A stretch of DNA of 64,000 bases from contig NW_027476093.1 of NCBI RefSeq assembly GCF_051020955.1, positions 806,001 to 870,000 of the forward strand, written 5' to 3'. Each line of letters starts with the position of its first letter. The stretch's first letter is position 1. Made by a program: the position numbers and the translations under genes. Source of the DNA: Megalopta genalis. Lineage: Eukaryota > Arthropoda > Insecta > Hymenoptera > Halictidae. The notes beneath the pieces were generated by a model. That model did not search any database. It worked only from the letters and a program-made list of their open reading frames with translations, and was not told the origin of the DNA. Positions 9,245 through 23,300 of this stretch are shown one piece after another.

Positions 9245-10452
9245 GGCAGACGGGCAGCGAGATGGGATTACAGTCGTTCCTCGGTCCCGTCTTCGCACCG
9301 CCGTCGAAAATTGAGCACGCTCTCCGTCGTTAGGAGAAGGCGACAGCGGTACGCCGCGGCCGTTGCCACCGGCGTTGCTGCTGTGAACGCTCAGAATCCT
9401 GAAGGGGAGCGTTAAGGGATCCAGAAGAATTCATCCGATGGTCCAGGACCACCGCAGAGACTCTCCTCGAAGCCGGCTGCGAATGTTCTACACTTGGAAG
9501 ACGCTCATTGCGTCGCGGTCCACCGTCTGGTGCCGGCTGAAAAAAGAGTTGGTCGCTGTGAGACCGGTGGCAAACGGACGCAGCCGCGTTCGCCGATCGT
9601 TTCGCGCAATGAAAACAAAACAGGAACGCCGCTGCGGGCCCGTTCGCCGCCTAAACAACGATATTGCTTCAAACTTACTTACGATGGGACACGTTGTCGC
9701 GCGCGGTTCAATGTTACTTATCCTAAGGACACTTAGCGTTAATCACGACGTCGCGACGAGACAGGGGGTCGGAGCATGTTGGCCAGGGGGTCGGAGGTGT
9801 TCCAGGCAGTTGGGGTCCGTTCTCTGAAATCAGTGTGGAACCTATAATAGTGCTCTCGGAGTGGAAGTGACTTGAGAAACGACAAAACCTCGACCGCTCG
9901 AACGGGACAGCTGCGCGCGGAGGGCTGCGGGGGGATGTTTCATTCTTTTTTACATGTAAGATCGTGATCTTGTGAATCGCGTGAGCGCGCGTCCAGCCTC
10001 GAGGATGAGATTGGGACGTGGCTCGCGGTGGCTAAGGCGCGCTAAATTTTTTGTAAAACCGTCGACGAGGTACTCCTTTTGTGGACGTTTTTTTCCACAA
10101 CCGTGCGCGGCCTCGCGAGAACTACGAAAACGGAAAAGGGATGTTCGGTTGCGTTGACCCGTTCGCGGATCGATAGGGCGTTCATTTTTTTTGCGGTCAA
10201 GAAAAACGTCGCCCTTGACCGTCCGGGGACGGCTGGCCACGCAGCAGACGTATTCGACTCGACGGCGCGCGATGATCGCTAATTATCGACGGAATTATCG
10301 ACGTTGGGCGATGAATGTTGCACGGGGATGCTTTGTACGAGCCGCGATGCTGCGATCGAGGGGTGGAAGGTTTTGACGAATTCTCGGCGGCGCGAGTGAC
10401 GTACTTCGATCGCACGCGCGCACAATGACACTTGGACATGCTCGTGAACGTA
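9245..10452. other. 3' flank of gene 1, GC-rich, no gene seen
   Basis: Probably 3' UTR at first (GC-rich, continuous with the exon). No AATAAA occurs between the stop and about 12.1 kb, so the transcript end is not defined. Short open frames at 9438-9827 and 9950-10282 overlap on both strands and show no recognisable motif. Confidence 0.5.
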
Positions 10453-11431
10453 CAGTGGCCCGCAAAAATATTATGCGCGCCTTTTAAGACGTAATAACTT
10501 TCTTGAAATCGGACCGAGTGAGTTGAATGTCTTTTTAGATGACACAGGGACTGGTATACTAGACAATGACCAAAACGTTTTGTGTTTTTAAATTTTGCTA
10601 TTATTTGGAGTGACAGAAAAAAAATAGAAAACTCTCGTTCTTTAACTCTTCGCACTCGAGTGGAGACTCTGAGACGACGTTAAATATTGCTGCACTATAT
10701 CCGAATGAATATTCGTGATATTAAATTTGTCTGATGAATTGTCAAATGGCAGAAGTATTCTATAAGCATACACGTTCAATTTTATACGTGATAAAAACAA
10801 TTGTATCAAATGGAGATACTGTATGTTGAAACAAATGTCTTCGTTTCGGTAAGAAATCTGCAGTTTTGAAAATCTTTCGACGCTTGCAGCTCGACTCTCG
10901 GTTAACTTAACTAACGGGAGATCAATTTTCAGCACATAGGTTACCGAGATCTACGAGAGGCATTTTTTTAATAATCGTTACAAGGATAAATAAGTTAAAA
11001 AAAACTCTCGTTTTTGATTTTCTTCCGTCATTGCAAATAATAGCAAAATTTAACTCTTCGCACTCGACGTTATTTTAACCTGAAAACTCTTGGTTTTCAG
11101 TACTTCTAACCTATAGTATTTCTACTTTTGATAATTATTTTTCCTACTGTACATATAACATTAATGTTATAATGTTGTTGACGCAACATTTGCGCTTGGA
11201 ACAATTTATTAAGTACAGATAAACGCAAGAATCATGTTGGAGAATGATATAGCAATTTTCAGTGGCGCCTCAGAGTTGCTGTTCGACTGCAAACGGTTAA
11301 AAAAGACATTTTGCTCCATTGCCTAGTATACCAGTCCCTCTATCATCTGAAAAAAAATCTAAATCACTTAGTTCAGTTTTAAGAAAGTTATTATGCTTCA
11401 AAAGGTGTACGAACACTTTTGCGGGTCACGG
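10453..11431. mobile_element. family E foldback element
   Basis: Starts CAGTGGCCCGCAAAA and ends in its inverted counterpart (TTTTGCGGGTCACGG), with TA on both sides. The arms share further inverted sequence (gtaataactttctt / aagaaagttattat, and 'actggtatactagac' against 'gcctagtataccagt'). About 980 bp, no transposase. Confidence 0.7.
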
Positions 11432-13600
11432 TACACGCATACGTAACGATTACCTCCGGCGTGTGAACCGAAGGGACACCCGGTATATCATTAAACGAAA
11501 GCTTTTTCCTCTTAACTGGTACATGCGTATAAATATTATGTATGTATAAACCACATATATATATATCGCCTTGTACGAGATTAATCGGCGAATCATATTT
11601 TTCGACTATTGTATAGCCTTCTTTCCGTCGGCGAGGAGAAAAGTACAGGCGATTCGGTTTCGACGCGGAGTACGGACGCTTCGATACAGAGGCGGATTCT
11701 GCGAAAACGGGAATGTTCGGACCGGCAACGCCGCCGGGACACAAAATGGCCGCGATTGGAGAGACGCAATGAGAGAGCCGAAATGATGTTTGCCGCCGAA
11801 AATCTTGCGACGGCGCGACGGTCGTTGCGATCGGCACGATCCTCGCTAATTGCGTTCCCGTTTGTTTGTTTGTTTTTCTTTTTTTTTACGTTCGACGAAA
11901 CTTGTACGCTCGCTATCGTTGAAGCACGGTTTGCGGTCGCTGCGCGCGCAGACTCGTCGAGGTTATGTCGCTATCGCCGGACTGTGGATGTTTCTTCGAT
12001 TTTACATTTTTCTAGAACCAATTCGCGGGGGCTACGCGAATTGCGCGTAGGGAGAGAGAGGTTCGTTTCTTCCGTTGGGGATGCTCGAGCGAATATAAAA
12101 TAAAAACTTTCTCGGGAAAGAAGTTTTCGTTGAAGTTTTTATTTTATTCTGTTTTGACCACAGTCCAGGCATACGCCGGGAATCGCGCGCGCACCGCGCC
12201 GCGCCGACTGTAAAAGCGTCGCGCGTCTTTCCTAACCTCTCTTATATCGTTCCGCGGACGCGACGCCGCGATTTAACGGTGGCGCCCTCCGATCGTCCGA
12301 TTGTCGCGGCTTTCGGGTGGACTGTACTCGCGATATCATAAGCTGTTTTCAATCGCAACCACTGCCAAAGGCGGCGATCCTGCTACACACGAACACAGTG
12401 ATGTTTTTCTATTCGGACCATGTTTTTCGACGAATACGTGACAGTGAATTTTCGACCCGAAGGCTCGGACAAATTGGAATCGTCCACCGTTCGGAGCTCT
12501 GCGCGACACAGAAACTCGGTGCTTGTAAATTCGAGAGTGTTAAAAGTCGAGGACGCGCGTGATTCGTTTCACACGTTCGCGAGCTTGTCGACGCGGTCGA
12601 GGGCTCGTGAATAAAACACACACATACATACATACATACATACAGACACACAGAGCTGAGAGAGCAACAATTATTGCACGTACAGATACTCCGGTTGCTT
12701 TTAGAGTCGAGCGAATGGCCGATTTGTAGCGATTAGAATCGAAAGCGGTTGTCCTGCGTCGGACGCGTCGAGACGACGGCGCCTCTCGGCGATTGGTCGC
12801 GCGCGTCTCGAGAGAGCGAGTGCTCACGGGATGCGCGTCGACGATGCGCGAAGGCTCGTAGGCGCCATTTTGAACCGTACACGCAGCCGTAGATCCTCCG
12901 TACGCGTTTCGCGTCGTACAGGGTTTTTCTTTCGTTTCGTTTCTTTTCTTTTCTCCTTTCTTTCTTCCTTTCTCTCGTTTACTTTACTTTCTCAAAAAAA
13001 AAGGATCAGAGCTCCCGTATTTTCGTCGGTGTGTGTTGTTGAACGGTTAAATCCACGAGGAACACATGCACGTGGCAGCAACAATAAGATGATACGAGAA
13101 CACAACAGAATGGAAGTCTTGATCTATATTGTATTTACGCGGATAGATAATTACCATATTTTCCGAGAGTTACGAGAGGATGTTGTTACTGTAAAGATAT
13201 GTAAGTTTATTTATCGCTAATAAAAAATGAACGTTCAAGAAATACCTGCGGGGAATGCTGCTGTTTTTTTTGTTGGACAACCTGTTTGCCGCCTGTTCCT
13301 GCGATTTACGCGCTTTGTACGAAATTTTACGAGGATCGGAGAGGACACAATGGCGGCACCTCGTTCGAGCTGCAGGATTTTTCCGAAACGAATTCCTTAC
13401 TCGACCGACTGCTGACGCAGCTGGCGCGACGATATCGATCCTCGTATTTAAAATAATTTTCTGATCGGAGACAGCTTCGGTTTCTTTCCACGGAAATTCG
13501 GTACGCTCTCCTTCCTCGTATAATACTATTGGCCTAACTTGCATGGATTCTCACACTGACGCAAGTTGACTATGCGCGTTTTGTCTTTCTGGAACTGTGA
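11432..13600. other. GC-rich intergenic block, no gene recognised
   Basis: CpG-rich DNA between the two convergent genes. Overlapping short frames occur on both strands (11571-12103, 12317-12827, 13170-13544), but none has a protein-family motif or convincing splice context. An ACAT/CA microsatellite lies at 12609-12651. Confidence 0.5.
12095..12147. other. 15-bp inverted repeat with a poly(A) signal on each strand
   Basis: 'ataaaataaaaactt' (12095-12109) is perfectly inverted at 12133-12147, with a 23-bp loop. The left arm has AATAAA on + (12099-12104); the right arm has it on -. This is the first canonical AATAAA after the stop of gene 1. Use as a shared transcript end for the convergent genes is only a possibility. 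Confidence 0.35.
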
Positions 13601-13891
13601 ATGAAATAATCGCGCGCGCGTGAAATGATATTTAACTGTTTAGTTTTACTTCCTTTTTTATCATGCGGAAGATTGAAATGTTAGCTCGTCGTTTGTCTAG
13701 TTTTATTTATTAAGTGCAATGTTTCGTGTAAATAATATAAATAATATAATATAAATAAAATATAAATATAACATAAATAATATTTTATAGTAATAAATAT
13801 AATATAAATAAAATACAAATATAAATAATATAAATATTAGTTCGTCGTTTGTCTATTTTTGTTTATTAAGTGCAATGTTTCGTGTCCAATT
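13601..13891. repeat. AT-rich DNA with a 43-bp direct repeat
   Basis: A segment around 'tttattaagtgcaatgtttcgtgt' occurs at about 13687-13729 and again at 13842-13887, separated by TA/AAAT-rich repeats. No gene. Confidence 0.6.
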
Positions 13892-15069
13892 GCGTTGGCA
13901 AGAAAGTAATTTCGATTTGCACCGATAGAGAGCGTTATGTTTGCATTGTCGTTCTTTCGTTAAGGTTATAATTTTTTTGGTTTTCAATTTTGGTAGTTGA
14001 CACGTTTAGGTTACTATACAGGGTGTACTATCTAGTAGAAAGGATTATATGCTCATGTGGTGCTTATTTCTTGCAATTAATGCAGACAATTTTTGTTTTG
14101 TATAAGGATTAATAGTCAGTATAATAATAATATACAGGGTGTCCCAAAAATGTCTCGCAATCCGGAAACGGCGGGTTCCTCGGATCATTCGAAGCAACTT
14201 CTTCCTTTACAAAAATGTTCTCCGAGGCACCGTTAACGAGTTATTAACGAAAAACAGTGACCAATAAGAATCGAGTACGGCTGACGCGAGGCGGCCCAGC
14301 CAACCAGCGCGCGAAGCCCAGTTCCGTTCATTGGCTCGGTCGTCTCGCGCCAGCCGAGCTCGCCTCTCATTGGTCACTGTTTTTCGTTAATAACTCGTTA
14401 ACGGTGCCTCGGAGAAAATTTTTGTAAAGGAAAAAGTTGCTTCGAATGACCCGAGGAAGCCGCCACTTTCGGATTGCGAGACATTTTTCGGACACCCTGT
14501 AGACACAAATTTCGTATAGTTTTGTTTACAAGCGATATAGTTTGCTGTCGATTTTAACACGGAGTGCAAAAATGAATATTTTTGACACATTTTACTTTTT
14601 TATTTTTATAAAAGCAAGGAAGCGGCCGAGGCTCGCAAAAGAATACGCGAAATATATGGCGTCGATTGCTTAACAGAACGCTCGTGTCAGAATTGGTTAG
14701 AAAAAAATTCGAGGCTCGCAAAAAAGTGTGTAAAGGATGACACGTATTTTTTACCAAGACCTCCCTAAGTTTCGATATACCTTTTTAGGGTTGTATTATT
14801 ATTTCAACTCGATATATTTATAAATAACTGATATAGTTTGCTGTCAATTTTAACACGAAGTGCAAAAATCAACAATTTTCGACACATTTTACTTTTTTAT
14901 TTTCATAAAAGCAAGAAAGTGGCCGAGGCTCGTAAAAAAACTTCTCGTTCCGAAGATTTTTCACTTAAAAATGACCAACGTTTTGATCTCGTTAAAGTTC
15001 ATTTCTTGTATAGAAAAAATTGAGTTCTATTTCACAACGAAGTACCGAAATTACTTTCTTGGCAACGCA
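13892..15069 (+). pseudogene. dead mariner element, interrupted by a family A MITE
   Basis: The ends are inverted: 'gttggcaagaaagtaatttcg' at about 13894 and its complement ending at about 15068, like mariner termini of the mellifera/cecropia type. Inside, + strand reading after 14580 gives ILLFYFYKSKEAAEARKRI, then ERSCQNWLEK. A second stretch after 14880 gives ILLFYFHKSKKVAEARKK, then SEDFSLKNDQR. These match the N-terminal helix-turn-helix part of mariner transposase. Stops, frameshifts, an internal partial duplication (14533-14642 against 14831-14939) and the loss of the catalytic part make it inactive. Confidence 0.75.
14135..14499. mobile_element. family A foldback MITE, copy 4, nested in mariner
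   Basis: CAGGGTGTCCC to CACCCTG with TA on both sides. The arms carry 'aaaatgtctcgcaatccg' and its complement, and the centre is GC-rich with CCAAT and ATTGG motifs. It lies within the dead mariner, so it inserted after that element. Confidence 0.9.
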
Positions 15070-17218
15070 ACAAAAAACAATGCAATTTATCATCGCTAAA
15101 AGATTGCAGATTTTTTACGCACTTACGGGAAAACCGAGTGAGTAAAATACGAGTTGATAAATCATTTAAACAATCTAAAAGCAATTTTGCATCATCTTTG
15201 ATCCACTGAAATCATCATTGAAGAGATAAGATTTCGTTTGCATAGAATTTCGTTCGCACGTTTAGAGAATTCTTTTAGTTTGAAAAGTCGAAGCAGCGAA
15301 TAAACGAAACAAATATAAATAATAAATTCTACAGTTTCGATATACTTTATCCATCTCTATATTTAACTACCAATTAGATCATCGCTATTTACAAAGCTCG
15401 TCAAACTAATCGCTCGAAGCAGAAAAAGAAATCCTAAAAATTCATTATCTTAATTTATCAATAAATTAGTACAATTTGGTTTCATGAATGGATCGGGAAC
15501 GGTCGACGGGCAGGTACATTACGAACAAGACCGGTCACTTTATTAGATTTATTAGATCCTTTAAAATATTCTTGAAACAGCGTGCGGCTTTTTTGTTATT
15601 TTTTGTTGTTGTTGTTGTTGGCGTAACAGTGAAATATCGTTTAATAAGGTACACAGTACGAAGCTCGTGGAGAGCAAAGCGATCAAGATCGAATGTGAAA
15701 ATTCCACGTAAACATCTGCCCCGGAACGGAAAGTGTGTCGTCGATTTCGGTTCACTTTCCCGGCTTCGAATAAAAGGACAAAACGGGAGGAAACGTCGTC
15801 CGACAGGCGATTCCATCAGCGGCTGTATTATATCTCCTTGATACGAATAGCGAGCGTCTTCAGCTGTTGATCAACGATCGTTGTCGTCGTCGTCGTCCGG
15901 TCATCGGGTAAGTTTCCAATTTCATCCTCGCTGATCGATCGATCGATCGTTCGTTCGTTCGAGGTGGGCCGATCGATCCGGTTGCCTGTCCGCGGTGCTC
16001 GTGTTGTGGTTCTTACAGTTATTTGTTTTTGTTTTTTTTTGTTTTAGGTGTGAATAACAATGAGATCTATAGTTAGAGTTAAAATCGAAGAGAATTCAGA
16101 TATCTTAGAAGGAGATCGATTACGATCGAGTCGCGTGTACATCGAGAGATTTAAGACGAAGAAAACGCCAACGAGGGATGCAAGGGGGAGGGGGGAGGGG
16201 GAGGCGGAGCAAAGACGATGAGTCAGAGCGGGGCCAATCCGACCAATCCGTAGCCGGCGGCTCCGCTCGCCGACCCGTCGATCCGTCTGTGCCCCTTCCC
16301 CCTCCCTTTCCTCGTTCGTTGGATCGCGCAAGCCACCGGAAACGGTTCGAGCAGATTTATCAGTAGACACTTTTTTTCTGCGCAGGTGAACGAAGAAAGA
16401 ATTGGCCGCGCCGCGCCGCGTCGGCTGTGACTTTATGTTACGCGGGGAACAATTTGTCGCCGTTGTTGACCCTGCCTCTCGTATTCTCGTATTCGCGCGG
16501 GACACGCGACGGCGCTGCCAGAGGTCGGATCTGCGTTATTCATCGGACACGGCAGATGGCGCGCCTGCGCCGTTTGTTTACGATCGCACGCGTCCGACGA
16601 AACGTACGTTCGTTCGTTCGATTTTGCTTCGTTCGAAAAAATAATATCGTCGCGTTCGTGGTTCTTCGAGAGAACAGCTTGTTTCCGTTTAATTATTTCA
16701 TTGAAATATTTCAGATCCGTCGCCGACCACTTGTAAGCTCTTTTCTTATTTTTTAGAAGGAAATGGAGGATTGCGAAGCGTGCCGATGATCGACGGTTCA
16801 ACGTAACATAAAATCGCAGCAGCCATGTTGTATCTACGGATCTTACGGTAGGCGAGAAAATTGTGGCTCGTGGAAATTAGGTCCTCTGACATTTTTAACC
16901 GAAGAGCGTCCGACGGAGAATTCCGGTAAACGGTGGCCCGGCGACCCTGTCGCTGCGCCAGACGGTGCCGCGCCCTGTCGGCAGGACGCGCAACCATTTT
17001 CCGCGTTCAGCGGGAAGTCGAAATGTTCCCGCTCTCTCTCTCTCTCCTTCGCTCCGTTCTCGGTTCCAGATTTGCGACGTGCACGCTGCGACAGGGGGGG
17101 GGGGCTGTACTCGCGGCGTGCGAATGTCAGAGGGAAGAACAGTGAACGCGATCGTACGTCGCCGTTGGCTCGTCTTTAATTCGTTCTATCTAACACAGAG
17201 ACGAGAATAGGTAAAATT
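15070..17218. other. intergenic / 3' flank of gene 2
   Basis: No recognisable gene. A G-rich tract that could form a quadruplex lies at 16183-16206 (+ strand). AATAAA on the - strand occurs near 15540-15551 and could end gene 2 transcripts. A short + frame from ATG at 16061, after a good acceptor-like tract, encodes about 54 residues without known motifs. Confidence 0.45.
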
Positions 17219-17301
17219 CTAGTAACCCGGGGACTGCAGCTCCTCGTCCTCGTCGTCCTCGTCGTCGTCGATCCCTGGCTCGCCGAGCGCGTGCGCGAAT
17301 T
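17219..17301 (-). CDS. gene 2 last exon: end of EF-hand IV and acidic tail
   Basis: Acceptor TTGCAG on the - strand (AG at 17303-17302). The first two bases complete Glu with the G from the previous exon (FY/EF). It encodes FAHALGEPGI, then ten consecutive Asp/Glu codons, LQSPGY, and stop at 17221-17219. Calmodulin itself ends soon after this helix; the acidic tail is an extension. Confidence 0.9.
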
Positions 17302-20300
17302 CTGCAACAGGGAAATTGTTGGTGAAGCGGCGATCATTGGCTTAGCGATTACTATTATATTTTATATTTAATAATATAAATTAATGATATTATGTATTAA
17401 TAATATATAAGATGAAATGTAAAAAATAATATAGTATGTAATATTTTTATATTATATATTATATTATTTAAAGAAAAGATAATTTTTTTATACTTTATAT
17501 TATATATTATATTATTTAACAAAAAAATAATTTTTTTATATTATGTATTATTAATATATAATGTTATTAATTTATATTAATATATTATATTAATAATATA
17601 TAACATAAAATATAAAAAATAATATAATATATAATATTTTTATATTATGTATTATATTATATTTAAAAAGGAATAAATTTTTTATATTTTATATTATATA
17701 TATTATTTTTTATACTTTATATTATATATTATTTTTTATATTTTATATTTTATATTATGTTTTATACTATATATTATATTTCATTATATTTATATTTTTT
17801 TACTTATATTATATTTGCGCTCGATGATCACTTTGACACACGTTCAGCGCCGACAAAGGACCACTAAAATTCCCGTCAAAGTCAAAGCGATTTAATTAAT
17901 TTTAAACCGAAACTAGAAAGTTAATTATTTATCATAGATAGTTAATATTTATATCGAACGTCCTAGTCGAATATTCGGTTTGTTCGAATATATTACGATG
18001 AAAATGAACGTTCGAAATTAGTGAAAAAATTAATGTAAAAATCAAGGAAAAATCCCAGACTTAGAATATTTCAATTTTTAACGGTTCAGTGCATTTTACG
18101 CGTATCGAACCGAATCTCGCGCATCTTACAATAATTATATATTTCACAGGTTTTCAAATAGAAACAAATTTGGCAATGTTAAAACAATTTTGCAACGTGA
18201 TATAACAATTCTTAGCTCGACGAAACAATTCAATTACTGGTTTCGGAATAATTTTCGCAACATGAAATCGGAATTGAAAACAAAAGTTGTGTTTTTAAAC
18301 AATTTGTTTAGAAACGATTAGAACACTGCATTCTGTTTTCGTTGTTCTATCCCGACAAAAATATAAATATATAGTAATATTAAATGAAAAAGCAAAGCTT
18401 AAATATATAATTTCAATATTTTTATAATTTAAATATATCATTTTCTTACGTTTCTCGTACGGAAATCGACCATTGTGCGATTACGACCAAATTTGGAGCT
18501 CTTTAAACATGTCTTCGACACATGTTTAAAAATCTAATATTTTAACTATTTATTTTCTGTTTGGCGCACTAAAGTTGAGAAAAGCCGGAAAAAACGCGAA
18601 AAAAAATCGCCAAAAATTTTCTCGTCAGTGTTTTTGCACATTTTTTGGTACCGACGATGGCCATGTTCGTGCCGAACACAATGGACGTTCGTTTATCCAT
18701 TTCAGAAAAGAGAAACAGCCGGAATATTGCGGTAACCGTGCAGGCATGTTCAATCGAAGGGGCACCGCTGAACTATTATAGCTGTATCCTCGACGATTTA
18801 AAATATTTCTTCATGAAAAAAATCGAGTATACCGCTCAAATATAGGTCAGAACTATGCCAAAAATATCACGACACTATCATGTCATTACGGTTCTAAAAA
18901 AAAAATCCCAAATAGCGCCAGAAAAATTGACTAGAATATCCCGTTAACGAAGAGTATTTTTATTTTATTATTTTTATTTTTATTATATTATTTTTATTTT
19001 TATTCTATTTTTATTTTATCATTTTCATTTTTATCCTTATTCTATATCTATTTATTTTTATTTTTATTCTATTTTTATTTTATTATTTTCATTTTTATTT
19101 TACTATTTTTATTTTTATTTTATTATTTTCATTTTTATTCTTATTCTATATTATTATTCTATATCTATTTATTTTTATTTTTATTCTATTTTTATTTTAT
19201 TATTTTTATTTTTATTTTTATTTTTATTATTTATTTATCCGCAGTCTACTGATCGCAAACAATTCCGCGTTCCCGCTAAAACCAACGCATTTCGTACCTC
19301 AAAATTATAACACCCTGCACGGCCCGCCCTCTCCTAAATTATAATTCGAATTTCGTTCGAGAGAATATGAAGTGCAGAAAATTCGATCGCGCATCGTAAA
19401 CTAATCGAAATAAAGAGAAGAAAAGCGTATGCTACCGATTTTACACCGGGCTCTCAATATCGCCAAATTGAAGGGGAGGGGGGGGGGTGATGCGTTTACA
19501 AGCACCCGAAGGAATTTTTGCTCCCATTTTCATCTCGAAGCTTTTCGTGTAACGCGGTTTCTTGAAACCCGTAGAGACGACTTTCGCTTCCCGTGCGCGA
19601 AAACTTGGCGATCGTAGCAGCCTTCGTTCACCGAATACCATCCCCTCCCCACCCCTTCCTTGGCTCCGGAAGCCGCGAGGTCAATTGCGGGCGAATGGCA
19701 GCGGGGAGACAGGCGCCCCCCACTCCCCCGGTGTCAATCATATTTTCCTCCGATTATTAGAAAGTCTTGCGGAGTGGGCGAGGGGTGGGGGTAAACGGTG
19801 CGCGCTCGCAACGTCGTCGGCTTACCGTAGAAATCGATTCGTCCGTCCCCGTCCACGTCCACTTCCTTGATCATATCCTCGACTGAAACACAGTAAAAGC
19901 TCCGATCATATATTTCGTCGTGTCTGAACGTCGTGTCGCCGGCACATCCTCCTGACGGATCGGTGGGAGGGGGGAGGGAAGGGGCAGGGGACCATTACGG
20001 CGAAGTACAAGCTACGACGGCGCGCTCTGTGCATTCCGTTTCAGCGCGTTTTCTAGACAGCCGCGCGCACATTCACGGAATTTCGGGCCACCGGCACACG
20101 CGCGCGCGCGCGCGCGAAATTATTCCACGGTCGAGTAGGTCACACCGGTTTTGAATTAACGGGCAAAGAAGCTGTGGGAACAGGTACGCTGCTGGAAATG
20201 AGGGAATTGGCCGGCAGCCTGGCGCAGCCGAGTCTATTAAATACATGCGAAGCGAACGCGGCGAATAATTTATCATCGTGTATGAAGATTTTCCATTCCG

Positions 20301-23300
20301 CGACGGTTTTTATCATCGTATCCTCGTGGAACGTATTGGCTTGGCAGGAAAGTAATTTCGGTATTTCGTTGTGAAATAGAGCTTGATGTTTTTTTTCTCT
20401 TTTTAGATAAGAAATGAACTTTGAACGGTCGAATGTTTTCTGTTCGACGAGCTTTCGTCGTTTTCTTGTGCTTATTTTTTCTGTGCTTGTCGGTAGAAAG
20501 CTCGATCAGGTGCGATTTACTTTTCGGGCGAACAAAAGTATATAAATAAATATAATCGAATAATAACGAGCTGTACAGGGTGTCCCGAAATTATTGTACG
20601 AGCGAGGAATGACGGGTTCCTGAGGTGATTTCAAGCAACATTTTCCTTAGCGAAAATGCGATCCGCGGCTCAGTTCGCGAGTTATTAACGAAAAACAGTG
20701 ACCAATCGCGGCGTGAGCGTGGCCGGCGCTCCGCTCTTGCGGCCAATGCCGCGTCGCGCCGGCTACCCGCGGCAGCGGCAGTAGTCGCGACGGCGGAGCG
20801 TTGACCGTACGCGATCTCTCATTGGTCAGGGTTTTACGTTGATAACTTGTAAACGAAGCCGCGGATTGCATTTTCGCTAAGGAAAAGGTTGCTTCGAATC
20901 ATCTCGGGAACCCATTATTTCCCCGTTTGTACAATAATTTTGGGGCACCCTGTGGATACATCTGGTTAACACGTTCCGTGTCTCGTGTACCACCGATAAA
21001 ATTTATGTTTGCGATAAATCAATAAATACATAAATTTGTAACAAATTTAGAAGTGAAGAATTTAATTTGCACTACAAGAATGGATCATAATAAGTTTGTT
21101 TCATTGTTATACAATACATTATTTATATTAATATATTATATATGTATATTATTATTATATTATGTTTATTATTTATATTAATATATAATATATATTATTA
21201 TATTATGTTTATTATTTATATTAATATATAATATATATTATTATATTATATATTATTTATATTAATATATTATATACTATTATCATATATATAAACAATA
21301 TGTAAGTAAACTTGATATATAAATAATAATATAAGTAAACTTGAAATATTAATAATATATGATTATAAACTTGATATATAAATAATCTATAGATATAAAC
21401 TTGATATATTAATAACATATAAATATTAACTTGATATATTAATAAAATATAAATATGAACTTGATATATATTAATAATATATAAATATGAACTTGATACA
21501 TATTAATAATATATAAATATGCACTTGATACATATTAATAATATATAAATATGCACTTGATATATATTAATAATATATAAATATAAACTTGACATATAAA
21601 TAATATATAAGTAAACTTGATATATAAATAGTATATAAATATGTACTTGATATATTAATAACATATAAATATAACCTTGATATATATAAACATAACCTAG
21701 AAATATAAGTAATATATAAATATAACCTTGACATATAAATAACATATAAATATAAACTTGACACATAAATAACATATAAATATAAACTTGATACACAACA
21801 TACAAATACACTTGACATATAAACAATCAAACGTTCGACTCGAAGAGTCGAGCAAAAAAGAAGTGTCGACATGACGGTCAATTTGCCACCGAATTAACAC
21901 CGAACGATCGCATTTATCGAAAATATCGAAATTCAGCACTCGGAGCCAGTAATTAATACAACAAATACACACACACAAACAAACTCACACACATACTATA
22001 TATAGTACTTTCCTCCGCTCATCCGGCACCCTCGTTTCACAGCGTAACAAAATTATCAGCCGCTTCCGTAATTCACAAACCGACGTGGTATAGAGTAACC
22101 TCGACGGTTGACATTAATGCAGTAGCTTCGACGAATAATTATTTCTGATTTCGTTGCAGCTTCGTTCCAGGTCCGGTCGCCAGAATGATCACAGAGATGA
22201 GCCAGACAGGCCCCGACGGAAAGTAGAAATTAATATCGCCGGCGCGGCACGGCGCGGTGCGGCGCGTCCATTCGAGGCGTCCACTGACACGGCAAATATT
22301 GCATTTGGCATGATTAAAATCATCCATGGAATACGATCGTGTATGCTAATCGACACGCCGGGACGCCGCGCTCGGTGCAATTGCATTTTTAAATTCGGAC
22401 GGCGCGCGCGCGACGCGCGCGTCGCGTTAAACCTGTCCGCGTCGAGGTATCGCGGCGTGAAACAACCCGACGTGCGGTCATTATTCCGCGTTACATTTTT
22501 TCTTTTTTTCACCCCCGCGCGGCGAATCACCCTCCCCCCACCGACCTGATAATTCTGCCGTTTCGCAGCGTGAAACCGATAGCGCACCGTGCACCGCAAA
22601 GCGATGCGAAACGGTGATTTTTTTCATCGGGCCGATGCGAGACGACGGGACGTGTGCCGCTCGTCGCGAATTTCCGGAATCGAATCGCGAGAAATTGGAT
22701 TTTCGATTTGAATCGAACGTTAATTGGTATCTCTCGATTGTCGGTGACCGGATGGACCGTGCGGATATTTAGCAGAGCGACGGAGAAAATGTATTTTTTT
22801 TTTATGCCGGAGACGCCGCGATGCGGGATTTTTTCCACGAATTCGCTGATCGAAATTATTTTTTTTTTTCGTTTATGGAGTTTATGATGTGGCTAATTAC
22901 TTATTTCAGAGTGTATTAGCTTAGATGAAGTAATTGTGAACTAGTAAAACTAATTGGGAACGGATAGACATTAATAAATAAGTGATAATTATTAATAAAA
23001 TATTTAGAATATTATAATGATGGATTCAAGTCGTTACATTGTTATAGAATGGATTAAAAATATGCTCATTTATTTATGGTATTTGAACATTGTGGGAATA
23101 ATTTCAAGCGTTAAAAAACAAATATTATTATTATTTGCGGACAATGGAAAGCAATAAAAAACAACTTGATCAACGTGAAATTGAAAGTATATAAAATATG
23201 ATATTATATACTATAATATACTACATAATATAATATATAAAAAATCTATATTATATATATACTATAATTTACTACATAATAGAGTATATAAAATACTATA

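Noticed and set aside
16061..16222. 54-codon + frame after a good acceptor-like tract (ttttgttttag)
   Set aside because: The C-terminal third is a G-rich simple sequence and nothing in it is recognisable. A matching upstream donor (near 15908) is possible but unproven.
21503..21978. Tyr/Ile-rich - strand frames with repeated YICQVYIY-like segments
   Set aside because: Translation of the 'aacttgatatat' minisatellite.
22139..22327. - strand frame with the hydrophobic segment SGPVWLISVIILATGPG
   Set aside because: No splice context, no start tied to a promoter and no recognised family; too short to call.
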